From Clostridia bacterium (lineage in GTDB: Bacteria > CBDUZB01 > JAGLHV01): DNA of 38,922 nt. Of the stretch, positions 31,834 to 38,922 are shown piece by piece. The translations under genes were made by a program, and so were the position numbers. The notes beneath the pieces were generated by a model. The model did not search any database and was not told where the DNA came from. It was given only the letters and a program-made list of their open reading frames with translations. The number at the start of each line of letters is the position of its first letter. Within the stretch, counting starts at the first letter, position 1. The stretch lies in assembly GCA_030595925.1 (NCBI GenBank), contig JAUVLC010000010.1, forward strand, positions 1 to 38,922, in the 5' to 3' direction.

Positions 31834-33459
31834 ATGAAAAACAGACTCATCTTTATTCTAATTTTGATTTTCTCAATTTTTCTATTAGAAACCAAACCGC
31901 TTTTTAGTGGTGACTTTATCATTACCCAGAAAACGCCATCATCACTACAAAAATATCCTCCCCAAATAGTTTTAGATAGTACCAATAATAAACTTCATTA
32001 TGTATGGAATGAACTTGACGGAAGTAAAAACCAAATCTGGACGGCAGAAATGAATACTGATGGGACCGGCTGGTCAGCAACAAAAAGAACTACCTCTGCT
32101 TATCACAAAGACTTTCCACAATTAGTTTTAGATAGCACCAATAATAAACTTTATTATGTCTGGGGTGAAAATGACGGAACTTATGATCAAATCTGGACGG
32201 CAGAAATGAATATTGATGGGACCGGCTGGTCATCAACAAAAAGAACTACCTCTAATTATTACAAACATTGCCCCCAATTAGTTCTGGATAGCAGCAATAA
32301 TAAACTTTATTATGTCTGGCAGGAACTTGACGCAAGTTTTAACTACCAGATTTGGACTGCAGAGATGAATATTGATGGGACCGGCTGGTCGGAGACAAAA
32401 CAAACTACCTCTGCTTATAGCAAAGAGAATCCCGAATTAGTTCTGGATAGCACCAATAATAAACTTTATTATGTCTGGCAGGAATCTGACGGAGCTGGTA
32501 AATACCAAATCTGGACTGCAGAGATGAATACGAATCAAACCGGCTGGTTAGCAACAAAAAGAACTACTTCTAATTATCTTAAATACGTCCCCCACTTAAT
32601 TTTAGATAGCACAAATAATAAACTTTATTATGTCTGGCATGAAAAGGACGGAGCTGGTAAAAACCAAATCTGGACGGCAGAGATGAATACTAATGGGACC
32701 GGCTGGGCAGCAACACAAAGAACAACCTCTGCTTATGATAAACTCAACCCGCAATTAGTTCTGGATAGCACCAATAATAAACTTCATTATGTCTGGCAGG
32801 AATATGACGTAAGTTTTAAATGGCAAATCTGGACTGCAGAGATGAATACTGATGGGAGCGGCTGGGCAGCAACACAAAGAACAACCTCTGCTTCTGATAA
32901 ACTCAACCCGCAATTAGTTCTGGATGGTAGTAATGGCCAAATCCATTATATCTGGAAAGATGATTCTAATAAGCTCTTTGTCGCTGTATATACCCTTGGC
33001 CCTGGATTAAGTATCTCTCTTAGCTCTTCCTCTTATGATTTTGAGACGGTGATTAAAGGAAGCACAACTACCTCAACCAGTGCAATTACCGTCACTAATG
33101 ATGGTTCTGTAAATGAACGATATTCTCTCCATCTTACTGCCCCTATTGGTTGGACCTGTGTCACTGATACTGCACCGGGAGTAGAAGAATTCCGTATGTG
33201 CGGTAATTTCCAGACTGCTACTGCCCAAAGCAGTCATTTTGTTATTGCCGTATCTTCTTCTGATGCTATCGGAACTACACAAAGGGTATGTACAGATGCA
33301 GATTTTGCCAGGGATAACGAGGGAGAAGCAGCTAAGGGATATAATATCCCTCAAGGGCAAGACAGATATCTATGGTTCCGGTTTGAGGCACCAACAGACA
33401 CTACTTTAAAAACACAACAGACAATTACCATAACAGTAACGGCTGAAGAACAACCGTAG
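31834..33459 (+). CDS. Secreted protein with six-plus tandem ~53-residue repeats and the shared C-terminal module
   Basis: 541 aa. Signal peptide (LIFILILIFSIFLLETKPLF). From residue 43 six repeats of 52-53 residues run to ~358 with the pattern PQLVLDSTNNKLYYVW...QIWTAEMN-x-DGTGW-x-x-TKRTTS, and a partial seventh unit follows (PQLVLDGSNGQIHYIWKDD). Seven units with WTAE/YYVW strands suggest a seven-bladed propeller. Residues 392-541 are the shared module (ISLSSSSYDFETV, SAITVTNDGSVNERYSL, QTITITVTAEEQP), nearly the same as in the next gene. Propeller heads on exported proteins commonly bind sugars. Function beyond surface binding cannot be told. Confidence 0.87.
   Translation: MKNRLIFILILIFSIFLLETKPLFSGDFIITQKTPSSLQKYPPQIVLDSTNNKLHYVWNELDGSKNQIWTAEMNTDGTGWSATKRTTSAYHKDFPQLVLDSTNNKLYYVWGENDGTYDQIWTAEMNIDGTGWSSTKRTTSNYYKHCPQLVLDSSNNKLYYVWQELDASFNYQIWTAEMNIDGTGWSETKQTTSAYSKENPELVLDSTNNKLYYVWQESDGAGKYQIWTAEMNTNQTGWLATKRTTSNYLKYVPHLILDSTNNKLYYVWHEKDGAGKNQIWTAEMNTNGTGWAATQRTTSAYDKLNPQLVLDSTNNKLHYVWQEYDVSFKWQIWTAEMNTDGSGWAATQRTTSASDKLNPQLVLDGSNGQIHYIWKDDSNKLFVAVYTLGPGLSISLSSSSYDFETVIKGSTTTSTSAITVTNDGSVNERYSLHLTAPIGWTCVTDTAPGVEEFRMCGNFQTATAQSSHFVIAVSSSDAIGTTQRVCTDADFARDNEGEAAKGYNIPQGQDRYLWFRFEAPTDTTLKTQQTITITVTAEEQP
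31960..32985 (+). repeat. Tandem coding repeats, six units of ~158 bases plus a partial seventh
   Basis: Each unit begins CCN-CA(A/C)-TTAG/ATAG-type codons for PQLVLDS and is 156-159 bases long (six units: 31960-32907). Units share long exact stretches, such as those coding DSTNNKL and IWTAEMN. Spacing always keeps frame. This is a gene-internal repeat, not CRISPR. Confidence 0.85.
33007..33459 (+). repeat. 453-bp duplicated module, copy 1 (copy 2 at 35838-36290)
   Basis: The last 453 bases (150 codons plus stop) of this gene and of the next large gene align without gaps. One exact stretch of 35 bases lies at 33181-33215 and 36012-36046. Most differences are single bases. This points to recent duplication or gene conversion. 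Confidence 0.85.
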
Positions 33460-33479
33460 ATAAAAAATTGTTTCCCTCA

Positions 33480-33575
33480 CCTTAATCTTCTCCCCCGACG
33501 GGAAAGCACAAGGTGGGGTTAATAATATCATTCTGAGTGGAGTGAATGTACTCAGAATCATAGATAAAAGGCTGA
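33480..33575. repeat. Two REP-like palindromes between secreted-protein genes
   Basis: The first has outer arms CTCACCTT and AAGGTGGGG around TCTCCCCCGACGGGAA. The second has exact arms ATTCTGAG and CTCAGAAT about 13 bases apart (33531-33559). Either could act as a transcript end; neither has a T-run. Confidence 0.7.
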
Positions 33576-33659
33576 AGGAAAAGCAATAAATGGAATTATT
33601 GTCGGAATAAAATAGTATAAAAACTGAGGTCCTTAATTGGAAAACGGGGGTTACAAAAA

Positions 33660-36290
33660 ATGAAATTAACAAGAAAAAGCTATTTATTATTTTTGTTTTT
33701 TATCATTCTCAATTTTAGTCTTTGGGTTCAATATGTTAAAGCAAACACGGTAACCGTATATTCAAGTGTCGATAATGGACTGGATAAAGATAATTCTGCT
33801 GTGGTAGATAATTCAGCCACCGGATATGCTATCGGACATTCTGCCTCTCATATGTTTAGATATATTGTCCAATTTGACCTTCCTTCTTATATTCCCCCTG
33901 GTTCTTCCATAAATTCCGCTACCTTTTATATATACGAAACAGGAGGTGGAAGCAGTGGTTTAACCCACAGGTGTTATAAACTTACCGAAGCATGGAATAC
34001 TGATTATGCTTGTTGGGATGATCGGGACAACGGTGTTTCCTGGACCAATGCGGGTGGAACATTTAGCACTGAACTGGGCAATTATAGCTCACAAGTGATA
34101 TGGGGAGCAGAAGCAAGTTTCCCGGCTACCAGCATAGTTCAGGACTGGTGGAATACACCGGCTAATAATAATGGCTTAATTGTTAAGTGCGATAATGAAA
34201 CCGGTTCTCCTACAAAATATACTAGTTTTTTTTCCGAAGATGTAACCTCTTATCGTGATTTGGTTCGGCCAAAGTTAGTGGTCGATTATACCCCCAGCGG
34301 GCAAACCCAGGTAACCATTGCCAAACACAGTATTTGTTCTTCTTTACATCCCGGTGCCAGTGACAAATGTGTTGGCACCTTTAAATACTCCGCTGACAAT
34401 ACCTCCGAACCCCGTGATTTAACCACTATTACTCTAACCGAATATGGAACTTGTGATGCCGACGCTATCTTAAGTAACGTTAAATTATTCATCGATACAG
34501 ATGGAGTATATACTGGACATGATGAGACTCTCTTAGGTTCCTCTACAAATTTCAATAGTAGTGACAAAGCCGATTTTAACTTCTCATCAACTCCCGTCAC
34601 TGCAGACTATGCCGTAACGCACTATATTCATGTAGTCTTAGATGTGAGTTCCGGTGCAGAACTGGGTAAGACTGTAGGAATAGAAATTAATTCTTCCAGT
34701 GATGTCACTATTTCAACCGAAAGTGATGATATTACTACCTATCCCGTCCAATTGGGTACAGTGGTTCTCACTTCTTCTACCATGTATTATGTCCATTCCG
34801 ACGCGCCGGATGATAGTGGTGTACCTAACGGTGATCCCGGGGTACTTGATAACTGCTGGAAAACAATCGGACAGGCATTTTCCGACCTTCGCAGCAATGA
34901 ATCAAACGACCTCACCGATAAGGGAGACTTTCTTATCCAGATTCAAAATAGTACCAATTATGTGGAAGGGGTCCTGCTGGAAAATCTGACGACAACCCCT
35001 AATGATACCTTAACTATCCGCGCGGCCCCTGGAGAAAGGCCCACATGGAAAAATGACACAAGCACGGTTGGTCGATACTGGGACTTATGGACTTACTCCT
35101 GCCTGGATATCGACATTTCCAATGTTGTAGTCGAAGGCATAAATTTCACAGGGACACAGCACAGAGGTATCTTTTTCGACGTTGATACGACAAACATCAT
35201 AATTCGCAATTGCATATTCCATGATATGCCGCTTTCTACAGGTGTCTACAATGGTAATGGTCATGGAATATGGACTAACTTTGGTGGAGCAGATTGCCAA
35301 CACAAGATATACAACAATGTATTCTACAATGTTGTCTACGGAATAAAAATTGGGAATAGAGGTCCTATCAAAATAAGGAACAATATCTTCTGTGTTAATG
35401 ATTGCTCGATCGAGGTTGAGATTGGTTTACTAAAATGGCAGGATTTTGAGCATAACACCCCGGATTCAGACTATAACCTCTTCTATATCGCCGGCGGCAA
35501 CAGATGTGCTTATTCATGGTACTCTCCCCAGAATTATCCCACCCTTGTAGATTGGCAAGGGTGCCCGATAACCCCGGCACCCGATTCACAGTCCCTAACT
35601 GCTGACCCAAAGTTTGTAAATCCGGGAGTAGATTTTCATCTTAAATCTATTTTTGGCCACTGGACAGATTCAGGCTGGGTTAATGATGCTGAATCCAGTC
35701 TCGGCATCGATACTGGAGATAATGTTACTTTTCCTTACAATGACTATTCAAACGAAATAGAAGACAATGGCGACCGTGTTAATATAGGTGCCTATGGCAA
35801 CACTAACCAGGCTTCACTTAGTGGGGCATTGTCATTGTTAAGTATCTCTCTTGGTTCTTTTTCTTATGATTTTGGCACAGTAATTAAAGAAAGTACCAAT
35901 ATCATCGTAAGTTCCATAACCGTCACCAATAATGGAGGAGTCAACGAACGCTATTCCCTTCATCTTGCTGCCCCTGCCGGCTGGACTGCTGTTACTGATA
36001 CTGCACCCGGGGTAGAAGAATTCCGTATGTGCGGTAATTTCCAGACGGCTACTGCCCAGAGCAGCCATTTTGATATTGGCGGAAGTTTTTCTGATGCTAT
36101 CGGGACTACCCCCCGGGTATGTTCTACCGGAGATTTCAGCAAAGATGACGAAGGAGAAGGGGCTAAAGTATATAATGTGCCCCAAGGTCAAGATAGATAT
36201 CTATGGTTCAGGTTTGAATCACCAACCAGTACCGCTTTAACCACACAACAAACCATAACAGTAACTATAACGGCTGAAGAGCAACCGTAA
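33660..36290 (+). CDS. Large secreted protein: DNRLRE-like domain, beta-helix and shared C-terminal module
   Basis: 876 aa. Signal peptide (YLLFLFFIILNFSLWVQYVKA). Residues ~28-205 resemble the DNRLRE/CBM96 type (FRYIVQFDLPSYIPPGSSIN, ATFYIYETGG, WWNTPANNNGLIVKCDN, RPKLVVDYTP), a carbohydrate-binding fold. Residues ~210-365 are another beta domain (FKYSADNTSEPRDLTTITL). Residues ~400-720 look like a right-handed beta-helix (DISNVVVEGINFTG, NIIIRNCIFHD, HKIYNNVFYNVVYGIKI, PIKIRNNIF), as in polysaccharide-binding or -cleaving proteins. Residues 727-876 are the shared module, nearly identical to the previous gene's end. Codon and GC content in the beta-helix part (for example 34970-35400) look richer than the flanks, hinting at separate origin. 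Confidence 0.85.
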   Translation: MKLTRKSYLLFLFFIILNFSLWVQYVKANTVTVYSSVDNGLDKDNSAVVDNSATGYAIGHSASHMFRYIVQFDLPSYIPPGSSINSATFYIYETGGGSSGLTHRCYKLTEAWNTDYACWDDRDNGVSWTNAGGTFSTELGNYSSQVIWGAEASFPATSIVQDWWNTPANNNGLIVKCDNETGSPTKYTSFFSEDVTSYRDLVRPKLVVDYTPSGQTQVTIAKHSICSSLHPGASDKCVGTFKYSADNTSEPRDLTTITLTEYGTCDADAILSNVKLFIDTDGVYTGHDETLLGSSTNFNSSDKADFNFSSTPVTADYAVTHYIHVVLDVSSGAELGKTVGIEINSSSDVTISTESDDITTYPVQLGTVVLTSSTMYYVHSDAPDDSGVPNGDPGVLDNCWKTIGQAFSDLRSNESNDLTDKGDFLIQIQNSTNYVEGVLLENLTTTPNDTLTIRAAPGERPTWKNDTSTVGRYWDLWTYSCLDIDISNVVVEGINFTGTQHRGIFFDVDTTNIIIRNCIFHDMPLSTGVYNGNGHGIWTNFGGADCQHKIYNNVFYNVVYGIKIGNRGPIKIRNNIFCVNDCSIEVEIGLLKWQDFEHNTPDSDYNLFYIAGGNRCAYSWYSPQNYPTLVDWQGCPITPAPDSQSLTADPKFVNPGVDFHLKSIFGHWTDSGWVNDAESSLGIDTGDNVTFPYNDYSNEIEDNGDRVNIGAYGNTNQASLSGALSLLSISLGSFSYDFGTVIKESTNIIVSSITVTNNGGVNERYSLHLAAPAGWTAVTDTAPGVEEFRMCGNFQTATAQSSHFDIGGSFSDAIGTTPRVCSTGDFSKDDEGEGAKVYNVPQGQDRYLWFRFESPTSTALTTQQTITVTITAEEQP
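35838..36290 (+). repeat. 453-bp duplicated module, copy 2
   Basis: Gap-free match to 33007-33459. It codes the last 150 residues and stop of the beta-helix protein. A more distant version makes up most of the gene at 28631-29200. Confidence 0.85.
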
Positions 36291-36393
36291 AAAAGGTACT
36301 AATATTAAACAACTAAATATATTTGAAAAAAATTTGGATATCTAATAAAATCATTAATATAGTTTACAAAGTTCTTTTATAAAAGGAATTAAG

Positions 36394-38829
36394 ATGATTT
36401 ATAAAAATACATTTACAAAATTCAGAGTTATATTTATAATTTTTATTTTTATGTTTATTGGATTGTCAATCCTGCGACTCAATCCGGAATTTCTTTATCA
36501 TCCTGATTGTGGGGAATATGTTACACTGGCCAAAGCTATTTCCAGCGGACAGGGTTATCGTGATATTTCCCAATGTGGAAATCCAGAGCACACTAAATAT
36601 CCTTTCTTTTATCCTCTTATGCTTATCCCCTGGGTTTTTCTCTTTCCGGAAAATGTTTTAGCCTGGAAATGTTTATCAATTCTTCTTGCCACCGTTACAC
36701 TAATTGGTATATATTTCCTCTTTAAACCTTTTATGATTGTATTAAAAAATAAAAACCAAATACCTTTTGAAATTGACCCCGGCATAAGTAATGATTTATC
36801 CCATAACAAAAAAGCTCAATCTAAGACTTTGCCTTTTATTTTCTTTTCTATTTTATTTCTGCTAATAATAATTAATCCGACTTTCCTGATATATTCCACA
36901 GAGGTAATGAGCCACATTCCGGCTTTGTGTATAACTATCTGGGTGCTTATTTTTCTTCGCTATTTCGCAGACAAAAAATTTGAAAAGGGCAAAATATTTA
37001 ATTTTTTAATTTGGGCATTTTTCACCTCTCTTTTGATGGCACTTGCTTTTTTTACCCGGGGAGATGGTATTGTTCTATTACCTACGAGCCTGGTTTATCT
37101 TATTTTTAACGGATACAAAAAAACCAAATCTTTTTTCTGTCTGGAAAATATAAAGAAAGCTTTGACCATATCTTTTATTTTTATCATCTTAGTTATACCC
37201 TGGATTTATCGGGATATTCATGTTTCCCGCAATGCATCTACTTCCGGAGAAAATTATGTGTCCCAAATCTTTTCAGTTTGGGCTGCAGACCCTTTTGCCT
37301 CTAAAATCACCCCGCGTTTATTAACCAAACGTATTTTACTTAATCTTAAATTCTATTTTAAAAAAGGGATGGGGATTATCAATCCCCTTTTCCCCTTTGA
37401 ATATCATTATTCTATACTCTGGTTGGAAAAAATTAAAACTTATCAAATTATAATATTTTTACTCTATTCAATAACTTCTTTACTTGTTATTCTGGGCATT
37501 TGGAGTCATTTAAAAGGCAATAAAATACATCCGGCTAAACCTCTTCTATCTTTCCGGTATCTAAGTAATATCGATATAATTATTCTCTATCCCTTTTTTT
37601 ACTTAGCTCTACATCTTTGTTTCACTTATCGCCAACATCGATATCTGGTTCCTCTGATACCTTTTGCCTTTTATTTTTTAGTAAAAGGAATACACCGGAT
37701 AATTGATCAAAATGAAACTGATTTAAATAACTCAATACCATCTAACAGCTCTACCAAAACAAAAAACGGAAAATATATTATCTATTATATGCGTTATTTA
37801 ATATCTGCTGCTTTGATTTTAATTTTTGTCTTACCGGCCGCAATTACTTCAGAAAATTTGATTAAGCATAATCTTCCCTTGCGTAACAAATCCATCTGGA
37901 TGAAAGCAGGGAAATGGTTAAAAGAAAATACCCCTTCATCTACTGTAATAATGGGAGGAAACGAACTCTGGCTCTGGTCTGATAGAAAAATTGTTAGTTA
38001 TGATCCCAAGTGTGCACCCTGGATAAAAAGTTTTGAACAATCAATAAAAGAAAACAAAGTAGAATATCTTATTACCCCGGTAGGAATAAACAACTTATCC
38101 GATTATGATCATCTCTTTTATTCCTCAACTTCTTATAATTTTAAACCTGAAATACATATCGGGAATCTTCTTGTTTACAAAATTGATAAAAATACTCAAG
38201 GCCACATCCAGAAAAAGAAAAGAAAGGATTTTACTGATCTGGTTACACAGTATAAAGATATATTAAAAGTCTTTCCTGAAAATGATGGTTTACATAATAT
38301 TTTAGGCTATATTTTCTACCACAAAAAAGATTATTTGAAAGCTGCCGGTGAATTTAAAAAGGCAGCATTAATAAAGCCTGATAATTCCATTTATCATTTT
38401 AACTGGGGAACAGCCCTTCTTAATGCCGGCGAATACGAAAAATCGCTTAGAGTATTTAAAAAAACTTTGCCTCTTGAGTTTGCTTATGTAACAAAATCCA
38501 TACTGAAACAAAATATAGAAATTGCCCGAATAAAAAAAGAAATAAAAAGAAATCCAAAAAACTCTCAAAATGCCGAACGATATAATATAATAGGAACTAT
38601 CTGGTGGCAGCGGGGAAGTTATGAAAAAGCCATTGCCGAATTCAAAAAAGCGATTCAATCAGACCCGGCATTTATATTTGCTTATTTTAATTTAGGACTT
38701 AATTATGAATCTACAGGTTATTACGGTAAGGCTATTGAACAATATATAAAAAGCTTAGAGATTGATAATAATTTTAGACCTGCTCAACAACGGCTGATAG
38801 TTTTAAATAATCGCCGATTATCAAAATAA
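36394..38829 (+). CDS. GT-C (ArnT/PMT-like) glycosyltransferase with C-terminal TPRs
   Basis: 811 aa. About eleven membrane helices occupy residues 10-490. After the first, YHPDCGEYVTLAKAISSGQGY gives the acidic loop (D, E) used by GT-C enzymes of the GT39/GT83 type, with KYPFFYPLML further on. A periplasmic domain (~500-600: WMKAGKWLKENTPSSTVIMG, LWLWSDRKIVSYDP) follows as in many GT-C proteins. From ~610 there are four or so TPRs (NILGYIFYHKKDYLKAAGEF, YHFNWGTALLNAGEYEKSL, YNIIGTIWWQRGSYEKAIAE, AYFNLGLNYESTGYYGKAIE). It would move a lipid-linked sugar to a periplasmic acceptor bound by the TPRs. It lies at the end of the secreted-protein gene run. RBS AAAAGGAA precedes the ATG. Confidence 0.88.
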   Translation: MIYKNTFTKFRVIFIIFIFMFIGLSILRLNPEFLYHPDCGEYVTLAKAISSGQGYRDISQCGNPEHTKYPFFYPLMLIPWVFLFPENVLAWKCLSILLATVTLIGIYFLFKPFMIVLKNKNQIPFEIDPGISNDLSHNKKAQSKTLPFIFFSILFLLIIINPTFLIYSTEVMSHIPALCITIWVLIFLRYFADKKFEKGKIFNFLIWAFFTSLLMALAFFTRGDGIVLLPTSLVYLIFNGYKKTKSFFCLENIKKALTISFIFIILVIPWIYRDIHVSRNASTSGENYVSQIFSVWAADPFASKITPRLLTKRILLNLKFYFKKGMGIINPLFPFEYHYSILWLEKIKTYQIIIFLLYSITSLLVILGIWSHLKGNKIHPAKPLLSFRYLSNIDIIILYPFFYLALHLCFTYRQHRYLVPLIPFAFYFLVKGIHRIIDQNETDLNNSIPSNSSTKTKNGKYIIYYMRYLISAALILIFVLPAAITSENLIKHNLPLRNKSIWMKAGKWLKENTPSSTVIMGGNELWLWSDRKIVSYDPKCAPWIKSFEQSIKENKVEYLITPVGINNLSDYDHLFYSSTSYNFKPEIHIGNLLVYKIDKNTQGHIQKKKRKDFTDLVTQYKDILKVFPENDGLHNILGYIFYHKKDYLKAAGEFKKAALIKPDNSIYHFNWGTALLNAGEYEKSLRVFKKTLPLEFAYVTKSILKQNIEIARIKKEIKRNPKNSQNAERYNIIGTIWWQRGSYEKAIAEFKKAIQSDPAFIFAYFNLGLNYESTGYYGKAIEQYIKSLEIDNNFRPAQQRLIVLNNRRLSK

Positions 38830-38852
38830 ATTGGAGGAAAGAACATAAAATT

Positions 38853-38922
38853 ATGGGAAAAAATATTCTATTTATAGGTTCTTGTTTATTACTTTTATCT
38901 ATGCAACTGTTTTTTTATTCCT
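38853..38922 (+). CDS. Start of an exported protein running off the right edge
   Basis: ATG at 38853 opens 23 codons (MGKNILFIGSCLLLLSMQLF...) with no stop, forming a clear signal peptide. GGAGG at 38833-38837 is rather far upstream (15 bases). It follows the GT-C gene on the same strand. Confidence 0.65.
   Translation, partial: MGKNILFIGSCLLLLSMQLFFYS

Noticed and set aside
31960-32985. Regular ~158-base repeats considered as a CRISPR-like array
   Set aside because: The repeats keep one reading frame, differ between copies like protein repeats, and have no unique spacers.

Overview
The window is AT-rich DNA from a Gram-negative-type (diderm) bacterium. A GT9 heptosyltransferase-like enzyme, an OmpA-family domain, an outer-membrane barrel and a pilus secretin all imply an outer membrane. 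The mix of a Tad pilus, GT-C glycosyltransferases fused to TPRs, a barrel-TPR fusion, propeller proteins and palindromic intergenic repeats resembles uncultured lineages such as Omnitrophota or Desantisbacteria. That placement is an inference from gene style; no marker gene is present.

The window is two divergent blocks that part at about 18.65 kb. Reading leftwards (minus strand), a strong sigma70-type promoter leads into a c-di-GMP-I (GEMM-I) riboswitch aptamer and a terminator-like element. Then come six small Flp-type pilin genes (16971-18319), a membrane protein with a Pro/Lys repeat tail, a TadE-like pseudopilin, an 18-bp perfect hairpin, CpaB, a shortened secretin, a single-chain CpaE-CpaF fusion ATPase, TadB, TadC and a DUF192 protein. 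Further left are a secreted TPR protein, a Cache/HAMP/PAS sensor without an output domain, a small DUF3566-like membrane protein, two paralogous GT-C-like membrane proteins, a GT9 glycosyltransferase, a wrecked glycosyltransferase and a B12-type radical SAM enzyme.

Reading rightwards (plus strand), a short MerR-type regulator precedes a barrel-TPR fusion, a seven-bladed propeller joined to an OmpA domain, a Cache-HAMP-SpoIIE phosphatase, a Wzy/WaaL-type ligase fused to TPRs and a secreted two-domain protein. A second promoter and a second GEMM-I aptamer (28282-28362) with a terminator-like hairpin then precede a run of secreted proteins (28631-36290). Three of these share one C-terminal module: once alone and twice as a near-identical 453-bp copy. 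A GT-C enzyme with TPRs and the start of another exported protein close the window.

The main reading is a surface-attachment locus in which c-di-GMP, sensed by RNA, may control both a Tad pilus and a separate set of secreted surface proteins, with glycosylation enzymes and envelope sensors between them. The aptamers, promoters and gene architectures are read from sequence; the joint regulation is inferred. No TadV/CpaA prepilin peptidase, TadG or stand-alone CpaE lies in the window. Intergenic repeats include a nested inverted-repeat element (31440-31818) and REP-like palindromes, two of which run into coding sequence.
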